A DNA stretch of 64,000 nt from Actinomycetales bacterium. GTDB taxonomy: Bacteria > Actinomycetota > Actinomycetes > Actinomycetales > Dermatophilaceae. Under the pieces are notes generated by a model. The model was not told where the DNA came from and ran no database searches. It saw nothing but the letters and a program-made list of their open reading frames with translations. Location: positions 1-64,000 of the forward strand of contig JADKAO010000008.1 in assembly GCA_016715285.1 (NCBI GenBank), read 5' to 3'. This document shows positions 17,141-25,853 of this stretch, piece by piece (position 1 is the stretch's first letter; every line of letters starts with the position of its first letter). The position numbers and the translations under genes are program-made.

Positions 17141-18634
17141 TCATGTCCGTGGGGTGAAGGCGATGGTGTTGATGCCTTTGGGGGTGGTGTGGATGTGGGT
17201 GTTGAGGGCGGGGTCGTGGATGCGGCGGTGGTGGTGTCCGCATAGGGGGATGGCGTTGTTGAGGTCGGTTGGGCCGTGGTTGGTCCAGGGGTCTAGGTGG
17301 TGGAGTTCGGTCCAGGCGTAGGGGCGGGTGCAGCCGATGGTTGCGCATTCGTCGTAGAAGGTGGCCAGGGCTGTGCGTTGGTGGTTGCTGAATAGGCGTT
17401 GTTCTCGGCCGAGGTCTAGGGGGACGGAGGTGCCGTTGAGGATGGCGGGCAGGATGCCGGCGTTGCAGGCGAGGCGTCGGGCTTGGCTGGTGGAGTGGTG
17501 GTGTCCGGTGTCGCATGGGGCGGCGCCGACGTCGGGGCCGTATGGCAGCCCTGTCGGTCTCACGCTCGTCGTGCTCGTCGCGTTCGTCTTGCTGTTGTTC
17601 TCGTCTGCTTTGACCTTGACGAGCTGGGCGGAGAGCTGGGCGAGGTGGGTGGCGGTGGTGAGTTGTTCGAGGGTGATGGTGGTGATGATGGTGGTGGCGA
17701 CTTTGCCGGTGAGCCGGTCGGTGGGGAGGTGTTCGAGGATGTCCACGAGCGCCCGGCCGCGTTTTTCGTGCCAGTCCAGCGAGTCCCAATCAGCGTTGCG
17801 TGCCCGCATCGCTTCGGCCACCGACTCTTCTGATTTGGCGCCCGCCACGTCGGTGGGGGTGGTGGTGCCGAAGGTGCTGCGGGGTTCGGTCTGGGGGGCG
17901 CTGTCGTGGTGGTGGTGGTTGCGGCGGGGTGCGGTCATGGAGTCGATGACTTTGCGTAGCACCATGGCTGCCCCGGTTGGGACGAGGAACTTCCCGGTTG
18001 TGGTCCCGTCGCCGTGGTCGAACATCGTCAACGTCGCCCGGGCATAAGCTCGGCGTTCCTGGTCCAGCAGTACCTGTTCTTGGTGGGCGGCGACCTCGGC
18101 GGCGGTTTTCTCCGCGGCGGCTAACGCCAGCGTTGCTGCTTTGCGCAGCCGTGCGGGTTCCAAATGTTTGGCATCGCGGACCAGTTTGGCCTCGACTGTG
18201 GCCCGGTCCGCGTGAGTGAGGTCTTCGGGGAGGGACCGCATGGTGGTCGCGATGATTGCTGCGTGCCGCGTGGACAGGACCCCGTCGGCGAGAGCTGCCC
18301 GGGTGGCGGGTAACTCCGCATCCAACGCGGTCGCCAGCGCGACCTCACCCGCGGCGACACCACCACCGGTCTTGGTGCTTTCAGCGACCCACGCGGCGGT
18401 GTTTGCTGACCCGACCCGGGCAGCGATGCGGTCTCGGTCCACGGCCGCGATCATCGCCAGCTTCACTGACTCCAACCGCCGGATCAACCGTTCCACGCCT
18501 TGCAGGTCACCACGTCCCACCGTCGAGGCCCGGGCCACGGCAGCGGCCAACTCGTCTACGCCGCGACCTAGCGCAGCTAACCCGAACACGACCCCACTGG
18601 TGGGGGACACCGTGAGCGCCGCGGCTGTGGTCAT
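17141..18634 (-). CDS. DUF222 / HNH endonuclease domain protein (13E12 repeat family)
   Basis: 497 residues. The N-terminal DUF222 region runs to about residue 330 (GVERLIRRLESVKLAMIAAVDRD, LSTRHAAIIA). The C-terminal HNH nuclease motif has CTRPYAWTELHHLDPW, LNNAIPLCGHHHRRIHDP. Proteins of this type are multicopy in mycobacteria and other actinobacteria (13E12 family) and often move between sites; their role is not established. A His/Thr/Ser-rich linker with HHHH joins the domains. No GTATGCCG copy occurs from about 16.1 to 19.1 kb, which agrees with arrival from elsewhere. The gap 16922-17140 shows no feature I can support. Confidence 0.9.
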   Translation of the reverse strand: MTTAAALTVSPTSGVVFGLAALGRGVDELAAAVARASTVGRGDLQGVERLIRRLESVKLAMIAAVDRDRIAARVGSANTAAWVAESTKTGGGVAAGEVALATALDAELPATRAALADGVLSTRHAAIIATTMRSLPEDLTHADRATVEAKLVRDAKHLEPARLRKAATLALAAAEKTAAEVAAHQEQVLLDQERRAYARATLTMFDHGDGTTTGKFLVPTGAAMVLRKVIDSMTAPRRNHHHHDSAPQTEPRSTFGTTTPTDVAGAKSEESVAEAMRARNADWDSLDWHEKRGRALVDILEHLPTDRLTGKVATTIITTITLEQLTTATHLAQLSAQLVKVKADENNSKTNATSTTSVRPTGLPYGPDVGAAPCDTGHHHSTSQARRLACNAGILPAILNGTSVPLDLGREQRLFSNHQRTALATFYDECATIGCTRPYAWTELHHLDPWTNHGPTDLNNAIPLCGHHHRRIHDPALNTHIHTTPKGINTIAFTPRT

Positions 18635-19126
18635 AGCGTCATTCTATTAGAACAGGTGTCTTAGCACAAGTCCTATTTGTTTGTAGTACAGCTGTTTAGA
18701 GCATCCGTGGCGAGCTGGGCTGTTGGCTTCGTTCGATACCGAATGCTGGTGTGTGACGAGTGATCGGGTATCGAATCGGTGTAGCGGTCGACGCGATCAA
18801 TCGCCCAGCGTTGACCTGGAGTCGATACCCAAACCCCACCTCTGCGCCGCCCTGGGGTATCGAATCGGGGTAGGGGTCGGCGCGATCGATACCCGCCGCC
18901 CACCTCTGCCTCGCCGTCGGGTATCGAATCCGGGGTAAGGGTCGACGAGGTCGATCGTCCAGCCCTGGCCGGGAGTCGATACCCAACGCCCAGCTCTGCC
19001 CCGCCCTGGGGTATCGACTCAGTTGGACGTCAGCGGGGTCGACGCCCGACAGCCGCTTCTGCGTCGCTCTCGGGTATCGACGCCGGGTGGAGACGCTGGG
19101 AGGCGGCGGCACGGCATACTCGCTCC
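18635..19126. repeat. Intergenic repeat block, GGGTATCGAATC family
   Basis: Nearly 500 bases without a gene. At least nine half-units (gggtatcgaatc, its reverse gattcgataccc, and variants with gac or gat) alternate in orientation between about 18735 and 19080, spaced roughly 30-50 bases, so adjacent halves can form hairpins. Shared words such as ggtcgacgcgatcga and cgcccag...tctgcc join the units. It is the largest copy of the element seen at 2928-3125. A GTATGCCG motif (reverse) lies at 19112 just before ltrA. Confidence 0.8.
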
Positions 19127-20344
19127 GTGGTCTCCACCATCCGCGTCCCGCTCCGGCGCACCATGACCGCGCGCGACCCCCACGAACCCGGCCGCGTCGC
19201 CACCCCGCTGGAACTCCTCTTTGACCTCATCTTTGTCGTCGCCATCGCGAGCAACGCCGCGCAACTCCACCACGGCGCCGCGAGTGGCCACTGGGAAACG
19301 ATCGTCGGCTACACCATGGGGTGGTTCGCGATCTGGTGGGCATGGGTCAACTACACGTGGTTCGCGTCGGCGTATGACAACCAGGACCTCGGGTTCCGAC
19401 TGCTGTCATTTGTCATCATGGCGGGTGCGCTTGGGCTCGCGGCGGGGGTGCCCCAGGTGTTCGAGCACGGGCAGTCCGTCGCGGTCGTCGGAGGGTATGC
19501 CGTCATGCGGCTCGGTCTTGTCGGCCTGTGGTTGCGGGCCGCGGCCGGTGACCCTGGGCGGCGGCGGACGGCACTCCTGTATGCCGCGGGCGTCACCTTC
19601 GTGCAGGTGCTCTGGATCGCGCGCTTGTGGGTGCCTGACAACTGGCTGATCCTCACCTTTTTTGCTTGTGTCGCACTGGAATTGCTGGTGCCAGCGATAG
19701 CGGAGACGCGTGGCGGGCGGACGCCGTTCCATCCTGGGCATCTCGCGGATCGATACGGCGCGATGACGATCATCGTGCTCGGCGAGGTCATCTTGTCAGC
19801 CGTGCAGGCGGTGCAGGGCGCGATGGCTGGCGGCGATGGTGGCGAGGGCGGGCTGACGTGGTCGATGGCGCCGCTCATCGTGGGAGGGCTGCTCATCGTC
19901 TTTGCGTTGTGGTGGTTCTATTTCAAGGCAGAACATGTCGAACTCATCCAAGGCCAGCGCACCGTGTGGGTATTTGGCTATGGCCACCTCCCCGTGTTTG
20001 CGTCGGTCGCTGCGGTGGGGGCTGGGCTCGCGTCGGCGGTGGACGTTGTCCAGGGTGAGGCGCAGGTCGGGGTACGACCGGTTGCGCTGTTGCTCGCCAT
20101 CGCCATCGCCGTGTATGCCGTGTCGCTCGCCGGCCTCCACGTCGTGTCTGACGGCGACTGGCGGGGCGGTGTGCCTGCGGTCGTCGTGGCGGTGCTGTTG
20201 TTGAGCGTCCCGTTCGCGGGGTGGTCTATGGGCGTGAGCGTGCTGGCTATGGGGCTGATCCTCGCGGTGGCAGTGGCCCACCACGTGTGGTCGACCAACC
20301 GCGTCGCCCAGCCCGGCCAACCAGCCGCCCAACCGGCCGCCTGA
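19127..20344 (+). CDS. ltrA: Low-temperature-requirement A (LtrA) family membrane protein
   Basis: 405 residues, GTG start. About ten hydrophobic segments. Family motifs are TPLELLFDLIFVVAIA near the N-terminus, a Trp-rich WFAIWWAWVNYTWFASAYDN, and HLADRYGAMTIIVLGEVIL in the middle. LtrA was named for cold growth in Listeria; the biochemical role is unknown. The C-terminus ends in a short Gln/Pro/Ala repeat that runs into the following repeat zone. Confidence 0.88.
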   Translation: MVSTIRVPLRRTMTARDPHEPGRVATPLELLFDLIFVVAIASNAAQLHHGAASGHWETIVGYTMGWFAIWWAWVNYTWFASAYDNQDLGFRLLSFVIMAGALGLAAGVPQVFEHGQSVAVVGGYAVMRLGLVGLWLRAAAGDPGRRRTALLYAAGVTFVQVLWIARLWVPDNWLILTFFACVALELLVPAIAETRGGRTPFHPGHLADRYGAMTIIVLGEVILSAVQAVQGAMAGGDGGEGGLTWSMAPLIVGGLLIVFALWWFYFKAEHVELIQGQRTVWVFGYGHLPVFASVAAVGAGLASAVDVVQGEAQVGVRPVALLLAIAIAVYAVSLAGLHVVSDGDWRGGVPAVVVAVLLLSVPFAGWSMGVSVLAMGLILAVAVAHHVWSTNRVAQPGQPAAQPAA

Positions 20345-20545
20345 GCGGCATACCCAACCGGCCGCCTGAGCGGCATACCCCCTGGCTTGTCTGGGGTTTG
20401 GCGCGCTTGTCGGTGCTTGTAACGCCAGACAAGGGGCGCGACGGCCAGACAGGCGACACTAAGGCCAGGCAAGAGGTGCGGAGCCCAGATAGGCGACGCT
20501 AAGGCCAGGTAAGCGGCGCGACGGATAGGCAGGCGGCGCCGACAC
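20345..20545. repeat. Intergenic tandem-like repeats (cggcataccc pair and ccagacaagg family)
   Basis: Two direct copies of a unit containing caaccggccgcctgagcggcataccc (20346 and 20371) are followed by several degenerate copies of gc[c/g]agacaagg..gcgacg/gcgacgctaaggccagg up to about 20540. The same ttgtaacncca-acaagg words follow the gene ending at 34996. No gene is seen here. Confidence 0.65.
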
Positions 20546-20578
20546 CTGCCGCTGGTACCAGCTTTAGGGCATAAAGAG

Positions 20579-20649
20579 AGCGAGCGACGGGAATCGAACC
20601 CGCGTATGTAGCTTGGGAAGCTACCGCTCTACCATTGAGCTACGCTCGC
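20579..20649 (-). tRNA. tRNA-Gly (CCC)
   Basis: 71-nt cloverleaf on the minus strand: acceptor arms GCGAGCG/CGCTCGC, D arm with AATGGTAGAGC, anticodon stem GTAGC/GCTAC with loop TTCCCAA (anticodon CCC), and T arm with GGTTCGATTCC. No CCA is encoded. The neighbouring dcd gene is a common actinobacterial arrangement. Confidence 0.93.
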
Positions 20650-20752
20650 GAACCCACCGCGCCGGCCCTCGTGAGGCCAGCCGCAGCAGGCGACCGGAAG
20701 TCTAGCTGACACGGCATACCCGCCCCAATCCAGTCCCCGATAACCTGGCCAG

Positions 20753-21340
20753 GTGCTCCTCTCCGACCGCGACATCCGCGCCGAAATCGACTCTGGACGC
20801 GTCCGACTGGACCCCTGGGACCCCGCGATGGTGCAGCCGTCGAGCGTGGACGTCCGGTTGGACAAGTACTTCCGGCTGTTCGACAACCACCGCTACCCCT
20901 ACATCGACCCCGCAGCGGAGCAGCCAGAACTCACTCGTCTCATTGAGGTTGGCTCAGCCGACGCACCCGAGGATGCCTTCGTCCTGCACCCCGGCGAGTT
21001 CGTCCTCGGCTCGACCCTCGAGACCGTCACGCTCCCCGACGACCTGGCCGCGCGCGTCGAAGGCAAGTCCAGCCTCGGCCGCCTCGGCCTGCTCACCCAC
21101 GCGACGGCTGGCTTCGTCGACCCGGGCTTTTCGGGGCACGTCACGCTCGAGCTCTCTAACGTCGCGACCCTCCCGATCCTGCTTTACCCAGGGATGAAAG
21201 TCGGCCAGCTCTGTTTCTTCCGACTCTCCTCCCCGGCCGAAAACCCATACGGCAGTGCGGCATACGGCTCGCACTATCAGGGGCAGCGCGGCCCGACTGC
21301 AAGCCGCTCCTGGCAGAACTTCAAGCGCACCGACGTCTAA
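20753..21340 (+). CDS. dcd: dCTP deaminase
   Basis: 195 residues, GTG start. Converts dCTP to dUTP, or directly to dUMP in the bifunctional actinobacterial type. Evidence: MLLSDRDIRAEIDSGRV, VQPSSVDVRLD, RVEGKSSLGRLGLLTHATAG, GFVDPGFSGHVTLELSN, YPGMKVGQLCFFRLS and the C-terminal YGSHYQGQRGPTASR. All catalytic-pocket residues (Arg, Ser, Glu in EGKSS and FSGHVTLE) are present. Sequence alone does not decide dUTP or dUMP as product, but the length and GP-T tail resemble the bifunctional type. Confidence 0.95.
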   Translation: MLLSDRDIRAEIDSGRVRLDPWDPAMVQPSSVDVRLDKYFRLFDNHRYPYIDPAAEQPELTRLIEVGSADAPEDAFVLHPGEFVLGSTLETVTLPDDLAARVEGKSSLGRLGLLTHATAGFVDPGFSGHVTLELSNVATLPILLYPGMKVGQLCFFRLSSPAENPYGSAAYGSHYQGQRGPTASRSWQNFKRTDV

Positions 21341-21387
21341 GCTCCCTGAGGCGCGCTAAGACGCCCGCAAGGCGCGCCGAAGCGACC

Positions 21388-21843
21388 TCAAGACGCGCTT
21401 GAGGCGCTCGGGCGAGTCACCCACAGCGCCACTTCGTCTCCGCACAGGTCGCGAACCTCGACAGTGGTGCCGCCCCAGACAAAGCGATCGCCGATGCCCA
21501 CGTCATAGCCATCCGTCCCTGCTGGCGCTGGGGTCGGGGGCGGGCTCTGCCCGAGCAGCATGAGCTTGACGCGCCGCGGTGAGCCGGGCAAGAAGTACTG
21601 AATGGCGACGCGAAGGTCGCGAGTCCGGTCCAGATCTTGAGGCACGCCCGGCCACAAGCGCAGGTTGCCCGCAGCGCCGTTGCATTCGCGTAGGGCCTGC
21701 GACCCAGAGGGTCCGGAGAGCGATGGCTGGCTCCCGGCGGACCCCACGATCGCGCAACTGGTGGCACCCACCGACACCATCACCACGAGTGCAGCAAAGC
21801 GCAGCGGGCGGATCGATCGACCGAGCATGGAGGTCACCTTCAT
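21388..21843 (-). CDS. Lipoprotein coupled to a calpain-like peptidase
   Basis: 151 residues from the ATG at 21843, which overlaps the peptidase stop (ATGA). Signal peptide with lipobox ATSC. Two more Cys (LRECNGA and VRDLCGDE). The mature part ends in a small beta-rich stretch (YDVGIGDRFVWGGTTVEVRD). No family recognised. Its position after a putative type VII effector copies the 10402-10914 arrangement, although the sequences differ. It may be an immunity or accessory lipoprotein. Confidence 0.75.
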   Translation of the reverse strand: MKVTSMLGRSIRPLRFAALVVMVSVGATSCAIVGSAGSQPSLSGPSGSQALRECNGAAGNLRLWPGVPQDLDRTRDLRVAIQYFLPGSPRRVKLMLLGQSPPPTPAPAGTDGYDVGIGDRFVWGGTTVEVRDLCGDEVALWVTRPSASSAS

Positions 21844-23255
21844 GAGTGGGGGGTGTCGAGGGTGGAGGGTGCAAGGAACCATCTCTGAAATTCGCTCTTG
21901 CTGATCCGTACTTGCCTCTCGGGGCTGTCTTCCCAAGGGTTGCCCATCACAATCGTGTCGCCTTCGATGTGGTGCACGTAGAACACGTGGTTGGGAACAT
22001 AGCCCGGCGGAGGCGTCTCAAATCCCAGCACGGGTCGCGTTCCCACGAGGACCTGCTTGCCGTCGTTGACCGCAGCTTCGACCTCGCGTGGATCTCCCGA
22101 GATGATGATGCGGGAATCAGTGCCAGTGAGATATCGAGCTGCGCTCCACTGGAACTCAGTTTCGAGGGCTCCGTAGGTGCCCTGTTCTCGCGTATAGAAC
22201 GGAGAACTGGTGGACAGTCGCCCCAGATCGTCCGTGTAGGTCAGGGCCAGCGCCTTCTCGTAATACGCCGGCCACAGCGCACCACTTGCGGTCCGCGCCC
22301 CCACGATCGCGCCGGTGCTGTCAATCGGCAGGTCGCGGGTCATCGTCACCCAACGCTCGCCTCCAGAACTGTCGAAAAGACGCACGGACACAGTCCCATT
22401 GGGATTCTCCCGGATGCCGTCTGCGAGAAACTGAGGGTTGTCTCGTGCGGCCACGATGAGCGACGAAATCGCCCAACAGTCCCCGAACTGACCCTGTTTG
22501 ATATCCCCGAAACTCACCGCCCCCGGCTGGCCGGACCCCCACAGCGAGCCGGACGGCATACCCATGTGGAGGCCACTGACAGGCACGTTGGTTTGACCCT
22601 GCTGGCCCTTGAGGAATACCTCGGTGGTGTCTACTGACGGCTGCAGCCAGGGGATCGCCGCGACCAGCTTGTCGATCGAGGACGGAGACAGCCGCGACAT
22701 GAGGTCACTCGTGACGTCGAGGCGGTCCCACGAGGACATGCCGTCCAGCCCAAAAAGGTCCGAGGCCGTCAACGCCTGCCCGAAGGCCACGAGTTGCGCG
22801 GGTGTCAACCCAGCGATGACCGCATCGGCCTCCGCGGGGGACAACTCGGCGAGGCGCGCTTTGAGTGCCACCAGATCGTCGTGACTGCCCGGCATACCGA
22901 CGCCCGAACCGGAGCCGACCGCCGAAATGGCCGCGATCGCTGCATCGACCGAGGCCTGGTTGACGTGCGTGCCGGACCACCCGTTGATACCGGACACGGC
23001 ACCACTGCCCGCAGGCAAATGCTCCGGCAACCGGACGTCGGAAATGATCCGGTCAAACGCCCGCCGACAACTCTCCACCACGGCGAGCGCGTCCTCGTAG
23101 CTCGCGATCATCTCGTGAATCCCGTGCACAACATCGCTGACGATGTGAGCGAGCCGATCTGCAAGCACTGCCGGATTGAGATCGGACCACGAGATGCTCG
23201 CGTGCCGCGCGATCCCTTCCCGCCCGATCTCCCAGCGTCGGCGAGCACCCGACAT
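21840..23255 (-). CDS. Calpain-family (C2-like) cysteine peptidase
   Basis: 471 residues from the ATG at 23255. The C-terminal 270 residues show the calpain triad: IKQGQFGDCWAISSL (nucleophilic Cys), NHVFYVHHIEGDTIVMGNPWED (His and Asn); ALWPAYYEKALALTY matches the core. The N-terminal 200 residues are helical and Ala-rich. The chosen ATG has no ribosome site and lies inside an upstream ORF (23108-23638) in another frame that looks like the missing N-terminal domain. So either two overlapping genes or one gene with a frameshift near 23,225-23,285. The lipoprotein gene follows with ATGA overlap. Peptidase activity on a target cell component is a guess. Confidence 0.8.
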   Translation of the reverse strand: MSGARRRWEIGREGIARHASISWSDLNPAVLADRLAHIVSDVVHGIHEMIASYEDALAVVESCRRAFDRIISDVRLPEHLPAGSGAVSGINGWSGTHVNQASVDAAIAAISAVGSGSGVGMPGSHDDLVALKARLAELSPAEADAVIAGLTPAQLVAFGQALTASDLFGLDGMSSWDRLDVTSDLMSRLSPSSIDKLVAAIPWLQPSVDTTEVFLKGQQGQTNVPVSGLHMGMPSGSLWGSGQPGAVSFGDIKQGQFGDCWAISSLIVAARDNPQFLADGIRENPNGTVSVRLFDSSGGERWVTMTRDLPIDSTGAIVGARTASGALWPAYYEKALALTYTDDLGRLSTSSPFYTREQGTYGALETEFQWSAARYLTGTDSRIIISGDPREVEAAVNDGKQVLVGTRPVLGFETPPPGYVPNHVFYVHHIEGDTIVMGNPWEDSPERQVRISKSEFQRWFLAPSTLDTPHS

Positions 23256-23638
23256 GACGTCAGCGTTGGCAAGAGGGTCTGCTGGATCCCGCGGGCAGCA
23301 GCCTGGAGTGTGTCGGTGCGTTGCGCGTGGCGGCCGAGCGACCGCCGACAGCTGTCGGCTGCCTCGGACTGCCACACCATGGGGCGGCCCAGCTCGCGCA
23401 CCAATTGGTGATCCGCGTCGGTGCACCGTTCGAGAGCGCTCGCCATAGTGCGCCAGCCCCGGGCGGCGGCCTCTAGCGCGGATGCGTCCGGCCGGGGAGG
23501 AGCGCTGGCAATCTCCAGCGACGTGGCGACGACGTCGACGATCGTCTGGGCGGCATCGGTCGGCGGCCACAGCGAGATCGTCATCAGGCGGCGCGCGGAG
23601 TCCCGGAGTTCCTTGAGGATCTGCTCAAGTGAGCTCAT
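23108..23638 (-). CDS. Helical N-terminal domain ORF, probably the 5' part of the peptidase gene
   Basis: 176 residues. The first 130 are helical with a WxxE-type segment (GRPMVWQSEAADSCRRSLGRH), like the N-terminal halves of type VII secreted proteins. After TLLPTLTSC the translation turns Gly/Arg/Ser-rich, which suggests the true frame is lost there and continues in the peptidase ORF. It overlaps the small YxxxD gene by 14 bases. A one- or two-base indel would fuse it with 21840-23255. Confidence 0.6.
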   Translation of the reverse strand: MSSLEQILKELRDSARRLMTISLWPPTDAAQTIVDVVATSLEIASAPPRPDASALEAAARGWRTMASALERCTDADHQLVRELGRPMVWQSEAADSCRRSLGRHAQRTDTLQAAARGIQQTLLPTLTSCRVLADAGRSGGKGSRGTRASRGPISIRQCLQIGSLTSSAMLCTGFTR

Positions 23639-23912
23639 TGAACCTCACTTCGCTGGCCTCGTCATCTGCTTCGTACCCCGCGAGGCACGCAGCGATGTTC
23701 TCCCCGAACTCGTCGATCACGGTCGCGCTGATCTGCGCCATCGCGTCCATCCGCGCGCTCGCGGTCTGCAGGAACGGGGCCAGATCGCCGAGCCCCTGAG
23801 CGTCGCCAGCCTTCACGGGGATCGCCATGGCTATGTCCAGCGCGCCTCGGGCCTGTCCGCCGTAGGCGTTCCAGGCGGCCCGGACGGCGCCGAGGTTGAC
23901 GGTGTAGGTCAT
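23625..23912 (-). CDS. Small EspC/WXG100-like protein with YxxxD motif
   Basis: 95 residues (a GTG three bases earlier is an alternative start). Helical, Ala-rich, with W in RAAWNAYGG and a C-terminal AGYEADDEA that fits the YxxxD/E type VII secretion signal. Its 3' end overlaps the next gene. With the peptidase and lipoprotein it makes a second cassette of the same plan as 8137-10914. Confidence 0.65.
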   Translation of the reverse strand: MTYTVNLGAVRAAWNAYGGQARGALDIAMAIPVKAGDAQGLGDLAPFLQTASARMDAMAQISATVIDEFGENIAACLAGYEADDEASEVRFNELT

Positions 23913-23998
23913 CACGCAAAGGTATGCCGTGCACCCGGATTCGTCATGAGTACCCGGGCTCAGTTCCCTGCTCCGTTTGGCTGGGTTACCGTGACGAG

Positions 23999-25849
23999 AT
24001 GATCCGGTTCGAGGGCGTCACCAAGAGGTATGCCGGCACGGTCGCCGTCGATGACGTCACCCTCGTGGCGCCGACCGGCAAGATCACCGTCCTCGTGGGT
24101 CCGTCAGGCTGCGGCAAGACGACGACGCTCCGCATGGTCAACCGCATGGTCATCCCGACGAGCGGCACGATCACCCTCGATGGCCGCAACACCGCGAGCC
24201 TGGACGAGGCGGACCTCCGCCGTGGCATTGGCTATGTCATCCAGCACGCCGGCCTCTTCCCGCACCGCACCGTGGTCGACAATGTCGCGACCGTGCCGCG
24301 GCTGCTCGGCTGGGATAAGGCGCGCGCCCGGGCCCGCGCGATCGAGGTCCTCGAACGCGTCGGGCTCGACGACTCGTACTCCCGCCGCTATCCCAGCCAA
24401 CTCTCCGGCGGTCAGCAGCAACGCGTCGGAGTCGCGCGCGCCCTCGCAGCCGACCCGCCCGTCCTGCTCATGGACGAGCCGTTCTCCGCTGTCGACCCCA
24501 TCGTGCGCGAGCAGCTCCAACGCGATCTCCTTGCGCTGCAACAGGATCTAGCCAAGACGATCCTCTTCGTCACGCATGACATCGATGAGGCCATCACGCT
24601 CGGTGACCAAGTCGCCGTGCTGCGCGTCGGGGGTCGCCTCGCTCAGGTCGACTCTCCCGAACGCCTCCTCGCCGATCCGGTCGATGACTTCGTCGCGGAT
24701 TTCGTGGGACGCGACCGGGGTTACCGCGCGCTCGGCTTCCGCGCCGCACCAGCCCTGCGCCTCGCGACCGAGCCCACTGCCCGCCTCGGCGCCACCCCGG
24801 CAGAGGCCCGGGCCGCGGCACGAGACCGCTGGGTTCTCGTCCTTGACGACGCCGGTATGCCGGTCGGCTGGGTGACGCCCGCGACACTCACCGGTCCAAT
24901 CGGTCGGGATGATCTGCACCGCGGCGGCACAGTTGCCCGACGCGATGGCAGCCCCCGCGCGCTGCTCGACGCCGCGCTCTCCTCACCATCGGGTCGCGGG
25001 GTTGTCGTCAACGAGGCTGGTCACCTCGCCGGCACGATCACTGCCGCCGAGGTCATCGCCGCGTTAGGTCACGCGCCCAGCAGCCCTCCCGCAGGCCCCT
25101 CTCCCGAGTCCGCAGGCCCCTCTCCCCAGTCCGCAGGCCCCTCTCCCCACATCCGCTCCCGCGTCGCCCGAACTGCCCGGCCCAACCCCCGAGTCTTCTG
25201 TGATATCGCCATGACCTGGGTACTCGACCACCTGGGCGACATCGCGGGGTATGCCGGGGCGCACGCCCTGCTGGCCGGCATACCGCTGCTTGTCGGCCTG
25301 CTCATCGCGCTCCCGCTGGGATGGGCGGCGCAACGGTTCCCGCGGCTCCGAGCGCTACTCATCGGCGGCAGCGGGCTGCTCTACACGATCCCGAGCCTCG
25401 CGCTCTTCATCCTCATGCCGCTCCTGCTCGGCACCAAGATCCTCGACGCCCTCAACGTCTACGTCGCGATGACGCTCTACACCATCGCGCTCCTCGTCCG
25501 CACGGTCGCCGACGCGCTTGGCGCCGTCCCTGAGTCGACCCGCCAAGCCGCCACAGCGATGGGCTACCGCGGCATCGGGCGAGCACTCGCCGTCGACCTC
25601 CCACTCGCCGTCCCCGTCCTCGCGTCCGGCCTGCGGGTCGCCGCGGTGAGCAACGTGAGCATCGTGTCGGTCGCCTCGCTCATTGGTTATCCGCAACTCG
25701 GCTACTACCTCACGGATGGTTATCAGCGCTCATTCCCGCTCGAGATCGGAGTCGGCATCGTCGGCTGCCTCCTGCTCGCGCTGGTCTTCGACGGCGCGAT
25801 CCGGGCCGGCGCGTGGGCGCTCACGCCATGGGCGCGAGTGAGTCGGTGA
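23999..25849 (+). CDS. Fused glycine betaine/carnitine/choline ABC transporter ATPase-permease
   Basis: 616 residues in one frame. Residues 1-240 are an OpuCA/ProV-type ATPase: GPSGCGKTTTLRMVNRM (Walker A), LSGGQQQRVGVARAL, VLLMDEPFSAVDPI (Walker B), FVTHDIDEAI. Residues 250-365 resemble a CBS-type regulatory tail. Residues 366-395 are Pro/Ser/Ala repeats from three tandem 21-bp units. Residues 400-616 are an OpuCB-type permease (LPLGWAAQRFPRLR, TIPSLALFILMPLLLG, VPESTRQAATAMGYRG). These are normally separate genes; an internal ATG at 25211 could still start the permease alone. It feeds the permease and binding-protein genes that follow. Confidence 0.9.
   Translation: MIRFEGVTKRYAGTVAVDDVTLVAPTGKITVLVGPSGCGKTTTLRMVNRMVIPTSGTITLDGRNTASLDEADLRRGIGYVIQHAGLFPHRTVVDNVATVPRLLGWDKARARARAIEVLERVGLDDSYSRRYPSQLSGGQQQRVGVARALAADPPVLLMDEPFSAVDPIVREQLQRDLLALQQDLAKTILFVTHDIDEAITLGDQVAVLRVGGRLAQVDSPERLLADPVDDFVADFVGRDRGYRALGFRAAPALRLATEPTARLGATPAEARAAARDRWVLVLDDAGMPVGWVTPATLTGPIGRDDLHRGGTVARRDGSPRALLDAALSSPSGRGVVVNEAGHLAGTITAAEVIAALGHAPSSPPAGPSPESAGPSPQSAGPSPHIRSRVARTARPNPRVFCDIAMTWVLDHLGDIAGYAGAHALLAGIPLLVGLLIALPLGWAAQRFPRLRALLIGGSGLLYTIPSLALFILMPLLLGTKILDALNVYVAMTLYTIALLVRTVADALGAVPESTRQAATAMGYRGIGRALAVDLPLAVPVLASGLRVAAVSNVSIVSVASLIGYPQLGYYLTDGYQRSFPLEIGVGIVGCLLLALVFDGAIRAGAWALTPWARVSR
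25091..25153 (+). repeat. Three tandem 21-bp units at the ATPase-permease junction
   Basis: Three copies of gcaggcccctctcccnagtc plus one base sit exactly where two normally separate genes are joined. They encode AGPSPES, AGPSPQS and AGPSPHI. Confidence 0.9.
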
Positions 25850-25853
25850 CGAC

